Source of the DNA: Planctomycetota bacterium
Lineage (GTDB): Bacteria; Planctomycetota; UBA1135; UBA2386
DNA: 7,246 bases
NCBI GenBank assembly: GCA_020425885.1
Contig: JAGQRA010000125.1
Span: 1 to 7,246 of the forward strand
Direction of reading: 5' to 3'
Shown here in pieces: positions 1-5,842 of this stretch (position 1 is its first letter; every line of letters starts with the position of its first letter). The notes beneath the pieces are model-generated. The model was not told where the DNA came from. It was given only the letters and a program-made list of their open reading frames with translations, and did not search any database. A program made the translations under genes and the position numbers.

Positions 1-345
1 CACTTCACCGGCGACCGCGGCGACGCCGCCGTCCGCTGCACGGCCGAACTCCAGGGGTCCTGCTTCGGCGTCAAGATCCAGCTCGGCCCCGATTGCCAGG
101 CGATCGTGCTGCGTGGCCAGGGCGCCTTCCTCTACTGCAGGTCGCGCGCCTCGTCCCACGACGGCAGCGTCGCGCCGGGCAAGAGCGTGCAGATCGTGCT
201 GCGCCGCCGCGGCGACCGGGCCAGCGCGTGGGTCGATGGCAAACTCGTGCTCGAGGGCGAGGTCGACGGCGCCGCCGCGCGACCGAGCATCGGCTGTGTC
301 GGCGGCCCCGCCCGCTTCCGCGACGTCGCGGTGCGCGAGCCGTGA
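1..345 (+). CDS. C-terminal fragment of a beta-sandwich (ConA-like/LamG or DUF1080-like) domain protein, 5' end outside window
   Basis: The reading frame is open from base 1 (phase 0) to the TGA at 343-345, giving 114 residues; the true start lies upstream of the window. The fragment alternates short hydrophobic beta-strand-like runs with turns. It contains FGVKIQLG, VQIVLRRRGD, ASAWVDGKLVLEG and a closing ARFRDVAVREP. The order 'basic strand, W-V-D-G-K-L-V-L-E, G-x-x-G, F-R-D-V-x-V-R' is typical of the last strands of concanavalin A-like jelly-roll domains, such as LamG or DUF1080/3-keto-disaccharide hydrolase domains. These often sit at the C-terminus of large envelope or kinase-fused proteins in Planctomycetota. 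Three cysteines occur within the first 30 residues (13, 21, 32), with another at 48 and one at 100. No catalytic residue can be assigned. That it is coding is fairly secure; the domain name is an inference from strand pattern only, and the rest of the protein cannot be seen. Confidence 0.6.
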   Translation, partial: HFTGDRGDAAVRCTAELQGSCFGVKIQLGPDCQAIVLRGQGAFLYCRSRASSHDGSVAPGKSVQIVLRRRGDRASAWVDGKLVLEGEVDGAAARPSIGCVGGPARFRDVAVREP

Positions 346-374
346 CTGATCCTCGGCCCGACGCCGCGAATCAG
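346..374. terminator. Imperfect hairpin at convergent gene ends, possible bidirectional terminator
   Basis: The 25-base gap between the upstream gene's stop and the phzF-like stop can fold. CTGAT (346-350) pairs with ATCAG (370-374). After a small internal loop with one further C-G pair, CGGC (354-357) pairs with GCCG (363-366) around loop CCGAC. The outer stem includes the phzF-like stop codon (371-373). No T-tract follows on either strand, so this is not a classical intrinsic terminator. The termination role is inferred from position. Confidence 0.4.
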
Positions 375-1171
375 GCCCCGATCAGCTCGCCGCGGATCAT
401 CGTCACCGCCTGCCCGCGCAGCAGCACGCGATCACCGGCGAGTTCGACTTCGACCTCGCCGCCGCGTGCCGAGGCCTGATAGCCGATCATCCGCGTCTTG
501 CCGAGCCGCTTGCCCCACCACGGCGCCAACCCACAGTGCGCCGATCCGGTGACCGGATCCTCGGGCACACCGACCGCGGGGGCGAAGAAGCGCGACACGA
601 AATCGTGTTTTCGTCCGGCCGCCGCGGCCGTCACGATCACGCCACGCGTCCTCTTCAGCAGGCCCAGCTTCTGCATGTCCGGCCGCAGCTCGCGCACGGC
701 GCCTTCGTTCGCCAGTTCGACCAGCAGATCCTCACCCGCTCGCGCCACGGCCCGCGGGCGCACGCCGAGCGCGCGCACGAGCCCGGCCGGCGCCGCGTAG
801 ATCCGCGACTTCCGCGCCGGGAAGTCGAGCTCGATGCGGTCGTCCTGCAGGGCGGCCGTCAACACCCCGCTCTTGGTCTGGAAGCTAAGCCCGCCTGTCC
901 GCGGCGCGATGCCCTCGCTCCAGAGCACGTGCGCCGTCGCCAACGTGGCGTGGCCACACAACGCCACCTCGGTCATCGGCGTGAACCAACGCAACGCGAA
1001 GCCGCGCTGCGTCGGCGCGACGAACGCCGTCTCCGACAGATTCAGTTCGCCGGCGACGCGCTGCATCCACCGCGCCGACGCCGGCTGCGTCAGCAGACAC
1101 ACCGCCGCCGGGTTGCCGGCGAACGGCTGTTGGGTGAAGGCGTCGACGTGAAAGCACGGGATGGTCGGCAT
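371..1171 (-). CDS. PhzF/YddE-family isomerase-like protein
   Basis: The product has 266 residues, a normal length for the PhzF superfamily, whose members share the two-lobed diaminopimelate-epimerase-like fold. Family hallmarks are visible in order. The N-terminal start reads F-H-V-D-A-F-T with FAGNPAAVC (17-25). The catalytic glutamate is in NLSETAFV (E47). CGHATLA (72-78) has H74, and EDPVTGSAHC (204-213) has D205. These correspond to E45, H74 and D208 of the phenazine enzyme PhzF. The C-terminal SARGGEVEVELAGDRVLL stretch resembles the YddE/YHI9 type. PhzF isomerises trans-2,3-dihydro-3-hydroxyanthranilate, but no other phenazine gene is present. Most family members of this type have no known substrate, so a cytosolic isomerase of unknown substrate is the safe call. 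The ATG at 1171 is chosen because MPTIPCFHVDAF matches the family N-terminus. Only 23 bases separate it from the divergent thpR start, and no ribosome-binding site is visible. Confidence 0.93.
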   Translation of the reverse strand: MPTIPCFHVDAFTQQPFAGNPAAVCLLTQPASARWMQRVAGELNLSETAFVAPTQRGFALRWFTPMTEVALCGHATLATAHVLWSEGIAPRTGGLSFQTKSGVLTAALQDDRIELDFPARKSRIYAAPAGLVRALGVRPRAVARAGEDLLVELANEGAVRELRPDMQKLGLLKRTRGVIVTAAAAGRKHDFVSRFFAPAVGVPEDPVTGSAHCGLAPWWGKRLGKTRMIGYQASARGGEVEVELAGDRVLLRGQAVTMIRGELIGA

Positions 1172-1178
1172 CGCGCAT

Positions 1179-1187
1179 GTTGTAGCA
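1179..1187 (-). promoter_or_regulatory. Candidate extended -10 element for the phzF-like gene
   Basis: Read on the minus strand, this is TGCTACAAC, an extended -10-like TGn followed by TACAAC (4 of 6 matches to TATAAT). Its end lies seven bases before the ATG at 1171, so transcription would begin at or one base before the start codon and yield a leaderless mRNA. This agrees with the lack of a Shine-Dalgarno sequence. There is no convincing -35 box. It is inferred from sequence and spacing only. Confidence 0.3.
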
Positions 1188-1188
1188 T
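1183..1188 (+). promoter_or_regulatory. Candidate -10 element for thpR, overlapping the divergent -10
   Basis: TAGCAT matches TATAAT at 4 of 6 positions and ends six bases before the GTG at 1195. The predicted transcription start therefore falls on or beside the start codon. It shares bases 1183-1187 with the opposite-strand element of the phzF-like gene, so RNA polymerase could probably not occupy both at once. No good -35 box is visible; any upstream contact would lie inside the phzF-like coding sequence. Tentative. Confidence 0.28.
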
Positions 1189-1194
1189 GCCGGC

Positions 1195-1743
1195 GTGCGT
1201 TGTTTCCTCGCTCTCGACCTTCCGGCTCCGGTTCGCAACTACCTCGACCGCACCGCCCGCGAATCGCTGCGCAAGGGCAAGGTCAAGTGGGTCGTGCCCG
1301 ACCAGCTGCACGTCACCCTGGTGTTCGCCGGCGAGGTCGAAGGCGAGACGGCCTCTGCCCTGCGCGACGCCATGCTCGCCGTCGCCGCCCGACCGCTGAC
1401 GCTCGCCTTGAACGGACTGGGCCACTTCCCGCCGCGCGGCGAGCCGCGCGTGATCTGGGCCGGATTGTCGGGCGACACCGACGACCTCGTGCGGCTGCAG
1501 GACGCGCTGGCGACGCGGGCCGAGGCCGCCGGCGTGACGCGTGACAAGCGGCCGTTCACGCCCCACATCACGCTCGGCCGGGTCAAGAGCCCGTTCGGTG
1601 CCTACGCGATTCCCGACGAGCTGCAGGAGGTCGGCCCGACGTTGCGCGACAAACCGTTCGTGGCCTCGAGGCTGACCCTGTACGAGAGCGAACTCTCGCG
1701 GCAGGGATCGATCTATCGCGTGGTGGCAAGACGCGACCTCTGA
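1195..1743 (+). CDS. thpR: RNA 2',3'-cyclic phosphodiesterase (2'-5' RNA ligase family, ThpR)
   Basis: The product has 182 residues, close to the usual 175-190 for ThpR/LigT. The two H-x-T-x motifs of the 2H phosphoesterase superfamily are present: HVTLVF with H39 and HITLGR with H124. These histidines catalyse hydrolysis of 2',3'-cyclic phosphate RNA ends to 2'-phosphate; some homologues show weak 2'-5' ligation in vitro. The N-terminus MRCFLALDLP and the sequences WVVPDQLHVTL and GHFPPRGEPRVIW are characteristic, as are RPFTPHITLGR and the closing LYESELSRQGSIYRVV. The start is a GTG; it gives the canonical N-terminus, and no upstream in-frame alternative fits. No ribosome-binding site precedes it, consistent with leaderless expression from the overlapping divergent promoter. 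The protein is expected to be a soluble cytoplasmic enzyme. It is a single gene with no RNA-ligase or tRNA-processing neighbour here. Confidence 0.94.
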   Translation: MRCFLALDLPAPVRNYLDRTARESLRKGKVKWVVPDQLHVTLVFAGEVEGETASALRDAMLAVAARPLTLALNGLGHFPPRGEPRVIWAGLSGDTDDLVRLQDALATRAEAAGVTRDKRPFTPHITLGRVKSPFGAYAIPDELQEVGPTLRDKPFVASRLTLYESELSRQGSIYRVVARRDL

Positions 1744-1748
1744 CCGCC

Positions 1749-1762
1749 GCGCGAGAACGCGC
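1749..1762 (+). terminator. Small GC hairpin just after the thpR stop, weak terminator candidate
   Basis: GCGCG (1749-1753) and CGCGC (1758-1762) form a 5-bp stem around loop AGAA, starting six bases after the thpR TGA. Only two T residues follow, so intrinsic termination would be weak. In a GC-rich genome a 5-bp stem can arise by chance. Confidence 0.25.
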
Positions 1763-1784
1763 TTCCGCATCGATCGGACCGCAC

Positions 1785-1812
1785 TAAGCTGCCCCGCCAA
1801 CGCCGCCGGCGG
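1785..1812 (+). promoter_or_regulatory. Possible promoter and ribosome-binding region of the acyltransferase operon
   Basis: The 73-base gap before the MBOAT gene holds TAAGCT (1785-1790), a weak -10-like hexamer within CACTAAGCTGCC. If used, it gives a leader of about 20 bases. A GGCGG (1808-1812), four bases before the ATG, is the only Shine-Dalgarno-like sequence. It forms the right half of a perfect 10-base palindrome CCGCCGGCGG (1803-1812). No -35 box is clear. This is inferred from position and weak matches. Confidence 0.2.
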
Positions 1813-1816
1813 TCGC

Positions 1817-3220
1817 ATGGTCTTCTCGAGCAGCATCTTCCTGTACGCCTTCCTGCCGGCGTTCCTGCTGCTGTACTTCCTGGCCCCGGGCCGCCTGCGC
1901 TCGCTCGCGATCGCGCTCGGCAGCTTCGTCTTCTACGGCTGGTGGAAGCCCGAGTTCGTGCTGCTGCTGCTGTTCAGCAGCGTCGTCGACTACTGGCTCG
2001 GCGGCCGTATCGCCCGCGACCGCAGCACGGGTCGCGGCAACGGCCGGCGCTGGCTGGTGCTGTCGCTGATCACCAACCTCGGCCTGCTCGGCTACTTCAA
2101 GTACGCCAACTTCGGCGTCGAGTCGTTGCGGGCGGTGCTGCACGGCCTCGGCCTCGCCGGCGACTTCGAATGGACGACCGTCGTGCTGCCGATCGGCATC
2201 TCGTTCTACACCTTCCAGACCATGAGCTACACCATCGACCTCTACCGGGGCGAGGTGCAGCCGGCGACGCGGTTCGTCGACTTCCTGTGCTACGTGTCGA
2301 TGTTCCCGCAGCTGGTGGCGGGACCGATCGTGCGCTACTCGGTCGTCGAGGCGGAGCTGCGCTCGCGTCGCGTGACTTGGGACAAGCTCTACCAGGGCGT
2401 GCTGTTCTTCCAGGTCGGGTTGGTGAAGAAGATCCTGCTCGCCGACACCATGGCCGAGTTCGCCAACGGGGCGTTCGGACCGCTGAACGCCGACGGGCTC
2501 GCCTGCCTCGACGCCTGGCTCGGCGCCGTCGGCTATGCCTTCCAGATCTACTTCGACTTCTCGGGCTACAGCGACATGGCGATCGGGCTCGGGCTGATGC
2601 TCGGCTTCCACTTCCCGATCAACTTCGACGCACCCTACAAGGCCGACAGCATCACCGACTTCTGGCGCCGCTGGCACATATCGCTGTCGACCTGGTTGCG
2701 CGACTACCTCTACGTGCCGCTCGGCGGCAACCGCAAGGGAACGCTCCGCACCTACGCCAATCTGACCCTGACCATGCTGCTCGGCGGGCTGTGGCACGGC
2801 GCCGCCTGGAACTTCCTCGCCTGGGGCGCCTACCAGGGCTTCTGGCTCGTCATCGAGCGACTGATCGGCAAGCGCCCCTGGTACGGACTCGCTCCCCGCC
2901 TGCTGCGCGTCGCGATCACGTTCGTGCTCGTGCTGTTCGGCTGGGTGCTGTTCCGCGCCCGCGATCTCGGCCACGCGGTCCGCTATGCGGCGACGATGCT
3001 CGGCGGCGGCGGCGAGGCTGTGCTGCGCGACTGGGGACCGGCACCCTGGGTCGAACTCTGCGCCTGTGCCATGATCGCGTTCCTGCTGCCGACGAGCCAA
3101 CGGCTGGTGCCGCGTTCGCGCACCACCTTCGTGCTGCTGCTGCAGCTCGCCTTCGTCTTCGCCGCGCTGCACGTGCGGCAGGCACCCGACGACATCCCTT
3201 TCCTCTACTTCCGGTTTTGA
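1817..3220 (+). CDS. AlgI-like membrane-bound O-acyltransferase (MBOAT)
   Basis: The product has 467 residues, the usual size for AlgI/DltB/PatA-type MBOAT proteins. These multi-pass inner-membrane enzymes pass acyl (usually acetyl) groups from a cytoplasmic donor to the outside, for glycan O-acylation. The N-terminus VFSSSIFLYAFLP and the early GSFVFYGWWKPEF match the family, supporting the ATG at 1817. Family blocks follow in order: GISFYTFQTMSYTIDLYRG, FPQLVAGPIV, YFDFSGYSDMAIGLG and FWRRWHISLSTWLRDYLY (H287). Next come PLGGNRKG and GGLWHGAAWNF, containing the near-invariant active-site histidine H327. The protein ends in the typical PFLYFRF. About ten or more hydrophobic segments are visible. 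The TGA stop overlaps the next gene's start, implying a translationally coupled two-gene operon with an SGNH-type partner. The acceptor polymer cannot be told from sequence, and no alginate genes are present, so algI itself is not assigned. Confidence 0.95.
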   Translation: MVFSSSIFLYAFLPAFLLLYFLAPGRLRSLAIALGSFVFYGWWKPEFVLLLLFSSVVDYWLGGRIARDRSTGRGNGRRWLVLSLITNLGLLGYFKYANFGVESLRAVLHGLGLAGDFEWTTVVLPIGISFYTFQTMSYTIDLYRGEVQPATRFVDFLCYVSMFPQLVAGPIVRYSVVEAELRSRRVTWDKLYQGVLFFQVGLVKKILLADTMAEFANGAFGPLNADGLACLDAWLGAVGYAFQIYFDFSGYSDMAIGLGLMLGFHFPINFDAPYKADSITDFWRRWHISLSTWLRDYLYVPLGGNRKGTLRTYANLTLTMLLGGLWHGAAWNFLAWGAYQGFWLVIERLIGKRPWYGLAPRLLRVAITFVLVLFGWVLFRARDLGHAVRYAATMLGGGGEAVLRDWGPAPWVELCACAMIAFLLPTSQRLVPRSRTTFVLLLQLAFVFAALHVRQAPDDIPFLYFRF

Positions 3221-4758
3221 CCCACCCTGCCAGCATCGAGGTCGTGCGCGACGGCGATCGTGACGCCCCCAACGTCCGCCGCCGCGCGGCGATGGCCGTG
3301 ACGCTGACCTGCTTTGCCGGGGTCCTCGGCGGCCTCGCCATCCGCGATCTGCTGACCGTGCCCGACGACAGCGCGCGGCGACTCGCGCTCGCCAAGGGAC
3401 TCGAGCTGGCGCCCGGCGTCGACCCGCGCTGGCTCGACACGTCGCCGCCGCCGCTGCCGAAACGCGAGGTGCCGCAGCGCATGCTGGGGGCCTGGAGCAA
3501 CCTCGCCCAACGGATGGTGCACTGCGAACTCAACGAGACCGCGCTGCTCGCCCTGTGGCAGAAGGGCACCGGGCTCGCCGCCATCTTCGGCGCCGACGCC
3601 CCGCGCGAGTTCGACGTCTTCACGATGCCGAACAACGAAGCCGTGCCGCGCTTCCGCTACCCGCCGCTGGTGACCTTCCCGGACGGCCTGACGACCAACT
3701 CCTTCGGCTTCCGCGGCCCCGACCTCGCGCTGAACAAGGCCGCCGCCACGGTGCGGATCGCCGTCGTCGGCGCCTCGGCGGCGATCGACGATCACCACTT
3801 CGCCTGGAGCTTCCCCGAGCTGATCGGTCACTGGCTCGAGCTCTGGAGCGAGGCCAACGACCTCGGCGTCCATTTCGAGGTCATCAACGCCGGCCGCGAA
3901 TCGATCGTATCGACGGAGATCCGCGCCATCGTCCAGTACGAGGTGCTGCCGTTGGCCGTCGACTACATCGCCTACTACGAGGGCCAGAACCAGTTCGGCC
4001 CCGCCCACCTGCTGCGGCACGTCGAGGTCGACGGCGAGTTCACGCCGGGCCAGCCGCCGCCCGAATCGGTCACCGACCTGCGCATGGTCGACGAGCACCC
4101 GGCGAACCTGCTCGATCGCGCCGCCCCGAACTCGGCGAACGCGCGGCGGCTGCGCCGCGTGCTCGGCAGCTACGACGACCTGCCCGAACCGCCGAAGCCC
4201 ACGCAGCGGCTCGTGCTGCCGCAGGGCCTCGACGAACTCCACCCCGACCTCGCGCGCGCCGGCGAACTGCTGCAGCTCGGCATCATCCTGCCCGACCTCG
4301 ACGGCATCCGGATCGCCTGCGACGCCGTGCACTGCCGGCTGGTGATGTGCTCGTTCCACGCGCTCGTGCACCCGGGTCTGCGCTGCGATCTGAAGGAGGG
4401 CCACTCGCTCTACCACCAACTCAATCACACCTACTGGCCGCTGTCGTACGACTCGCTGCAGCGCCTGTCCGACCTGCAGAACCGCTACTTCGAGGCCTGG
4501 GCCGCGGCGCGCAACGTGCCGTTCCTCGACGTCGCCAACTGGCTCCCGGACGATCCCGTCCTGTTCTCGGACATGGTCCACGCCAGCGAGTCCGGCTCGC
4601 GCATGCGGGCCTGGGTGATGTTCTGCGGGCTGATCCCGATCCTCGAACGCGATCTCCGCAGCGGTGCCGTTCCCGTGCCGGACACGACCCTCGACACCGA
4701 GCACCCGTTCCTCGGGCCGACGCGACACGTCACCGCCGCCGCGCTCGATGCCAGGTAG
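3217..4758 (+). CDS. Membrane-anchored SGNH/GDSL-hydrolase-like protein, partner of the MBOAT acyltransferase
   Basis: The product has 513 residues if it starts at the TTG (3217), which overlaps the MBOAT stop as TTGA. Alternatives are a GTG at 3244 and an ATG at 3292 (488 residues). The TTG or GTG is preferred because the basic NVRRRAA then precedes the single hydrophobic segment (about residues 26-43), a sensible cytoplasm-to-outside signal anchor. After a proline-rich linker comes TNSFGFRG (160-167), a lead-in often seen before SGNH domains. SGNH blocks follow: VVGASAAI with S187 in block I (GAS instead of GDS), INAGRES with G226 in block II, and YYEGQNQF with G256/N258 in block III. Block V is SDMVHAS with D452/H455. 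All four S-G-N-H residues are therefore present. In AlgJ/AlgX, DltD and PatB systems such a protein transfers or removes acyl groups on an extracytoplasmic polymer, and the coupling suggests the same here. Roughly 190 residues separate blocks III and V, a long insertion. Whether it is a transferase or an esterase is undecided. Confidence 0.85.
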   Translation: MTHPASIEVVRDGDRDAPNVRRRAAMAVTLTCFAGVLGGLAIRDLLTVPDDSARRLALAKGLELAPGVDPRWLDTSPPPLPKREVPQRMLGAWSNLAQRMVHCELNETALLALWQKGTGLAAIFGADAPREFDVFTMPNNEAVPRFRYPPLVTFPDGLTTNSFGFRGPDLALNKAAATVRIAVVGASAAIDDHHFAWSFPELIGHWLELWSEANDLGVHFEVINAGRESIVSTEIRAIVQYEVLPLAVDYIAYYEGQNQFGPAHLLRHVEVDGEFTPGQPPPESVTDLRMVDEHPANLLDRAAPNSANARRLRRVLGSYDDLPEPPKPTQRLVLPQGLDELHPDLARAGELLQLGIILPDLDGIRIACDAVHCRLVMCSFHALVHPGLRCDLKEGHSLYHQLNHTYWPLSYDSLQRLSDLQNRYFEAWAAARNVPFLDVANWLPDDPVLFSDMVHASESGSRMRAWVMFCGLIPILERDLRSGAVPVPDTTLDTEHPFLGPTRHVTAAALDAR

Positions 4759-4766
4759 GGCCTGGC
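4750..4766. terminator. Hairpin containing the SGNH gene stop codon
   Basis: GCCAGG (4750-4755) pairs perfectly with CCTGGC (4761-4766) around loop TAGGG, which holds the TAG stop codon (4756-4758). No T-tract follows on either strand. It abuts a second hairpin (4767-4788), and together they fill the convergent 28-base gap. A role in transcript end formation for both operons is inferred from position. Confidence 0.4.
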
Positions 4767-4788
4767 GAACCGACGGCGACTCCGGTTC
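4767..4788. terminator. Second hairpin, overlapping the stop codon of the convergent dehydrogenase
   Basis: GAACCG (4767-4772) pairs perfectly with CGGTTC (4783-4788) around a 10-base loop. The right arm includes two bases of the dehydrogenase stop codon (4787-4789, minus strand). It begins immediately after the 4750-4766 hairpin. There is no T-tract, so any terminator function is inferred from tandem placement at converging gene ends. Confidence 0.38.
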
Positions 4789-5824
4789 ACACGGTGAGGA
4801 CGATCTTGCCGAGCGCCAGTCGTTCTTCGAGCAGGCGGTGCGCCTCGCCGACCTCCGCCATCGGCATCGCCCGATCGAGCACGGCGCGGAACCGACCCTG
4901 ATCGAACATGCGCAGGATGCGGCGCAGATCGCCCTTGCTGCCCATCGTCGAACCGAGGATCGACAGACTCTTGAAGAACACCGCGTGCAACGACAGCTCG
5001 ACGTTGCCGCCGGTCGTCGCCCCGCACGTGACCAGGCGCCCGCCCCGCGCCAGGCACTTCAACGAGTCGGCGAACGTGGCCGCGCCGACGTGCTCGAACA
5101 CGACCTGAACCCCCTGCCGGCCCGTGATCGCGCGCACCTCGCCGGCGAAGTCACCGGTCTCGTAGTCGATCACGTGATGGGCGCCGAGCTGCCTGACCAG
5201 GTCGCACTTCTTCGCGCCGCCGGCCGTCGCGATCACCTGCGCCCCGAGCGCGTTGGCGATCTGCACCGCGGCGCTGCCGACCCCGGACAGCCCCGCGTGC
5301 ACCAGCACGGTCTCGCCCGCCCGCAGCTCCGCCCGCCGCACCAGCATGTTCCACGCCGTCTGGAACACGAGCCCGACCGCCGCCGCCTCGGCGACGCCGA
5401 GTTCCCTCGGCTTCGGCGCGATGTTCGCGGCCGGCACGCATGCGAACTCGGCCGCCATGCCGTCGCAGCTCTCGCCGAGGATGTGATAGGAGCGGCACAG
5501 CTGATCGACCCCGGATTGGCAGGCATCGCAGACGCCGCATGACACACCCGGCAGCACGACGACCTCGTCACCCTCCTTGCAGCCGGCCGCGCCCGGCCCG
5601 AGCGCATCGACGACGCCGCAGGCATCGCTGCTCGGGATCAAAGGCAACGGGAACGTGTGGCCGGGCACGCCACGCCGCACCCAGGTGTCGAGGTGATTGA
5701 GTCCGATGGCCTGCACCCGCACCCGGACCTGGCCCGGCCCCGGCTCGGGTACGGCCCGCTCCTCGAGCAGCAATCGATCGTAGCCACCGTGCTCGCGCAC
5801 GACGATGCAGCGCATGTTCGCCAT
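4787..5824 (-). CDS. Medium-chain dehydrogenase/reductase (zinc-binding alcohol dehydrogenase / quinone oxidoreductase type)
   Basis: The product has 345 residues, standard for the MDR superfamily. It has an N-terminal GroES-like substrate domain (about 1-150) and a Rossmann NAD(P)-binding domain opening with VLVHAGLSGVGSAAVQIA (GLSGVGS at 178-184). The structural-zinc lobe is intact, with SCGVCDACQSGVDQLC providing C96, C99, C102 and C110. The catalytic-zinc ligands of classical alcohol dehydrogenases look replaced: the Cys position is N43 in GLNHLDTW, and the His-Glu pair reads S66-D67. This favours a reductase on quinones, enones or aldehydes that needs no catalytic zinc. The substrate is unknown. 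The ATG at 5824 gives MANMRCIVV; the second ATG at 5815 would start MRCIVVREHGG, which fits the family as well, and neither has a clear ribosome-binding site. It lies 60 bases downstream of the co-directional acyl ligase gene, so a shared transcript is possible. The protein should be cytosolic. Confidence 0.92.
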   Translation of the reverse strand: MANMRCIVVREHGGYDRLLLEERAVPEPGPGQVRVRVQAIGLNHLDTWVRRGVPGHTFPLPLIPSSDACGVVDALGPGAAGCKEGDEVVVLPGVSCGVCDACQSGVDQLCRSYHILGESCDGMAAEFACVPAANIAPKPRELGVAEAAAVGLVFQTAWNMLVRRAELRAGETVLVHAGLSGVGSAAVQIANALGAQVIATAGGAKKCDLVRQLGAHHVIDYETGDFAGEVRAITGRQGVQVVFEHVGAATFADSLKCLARGGRLVTCGATTGGNVELSLHAVFFKSLSILGSTMGSKGDLRRILRMFDQGRFRAVLDRAMPMAEVGEAHRLLEERLALGKIVLTV

Positions 5825-5842
5825 GGCCGATCAGGTTGCATG

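Noticed and set aside
371..1171. Phenazine biosynthesis assignment for the PhzF-family gene
   Set aside because: No other phenazine gene is nearby, and the C-terminal half resembles the YddE-type branch with unknown substrate.
536..1399. Plus-strand open frame overlapping the phzF-like and thpR genes
   Set aside because: It has Arg-rich shadow composition and conflicts with two well-supported genes on the two strands.
1960..1986. CTG repeats with an inverted CAGCAG arm, looking like a microsatellite or hairpin
   Set aside because: It lies inside the MBOAT coding sequence and simply encodes a Leu-rich membrane segment followed by Phe-Ser-Ser.
1784..3172. Long open antisense frame (462 codons) opposite the MBOAT gene
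   Set aside because: The translation is dominated by Glu/Gln/Arg/His-rich low complexity, as expected when a GC-rich gene is read in reverse. The plus-strand MBOAT has full family motifs.
1942..3216. Upstream extension of the SGNH frame through the MBOAT gene, which would give a 938-residue protein
   Set aside because: The extension is Arg/Ala-rich low-complexity sequence in the wrong frame of the MBOAT gene. Recognisable protein begins only near 3217.
1817..3220. Alginate acetylation (algI) as the specific function
   Set aside because: No alginate polymerase, epimerase or export genes are in the window. The MBOAT motifs do not define the polymer.
3205..4728. Long open antisense frame (507 codons) opposite the SGNH gene
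   Set aside because: It has no recognisable domain and shows composition bias typical of the reverse frame in GC-rich DNA. The plus strand carries all SGNH blocks.
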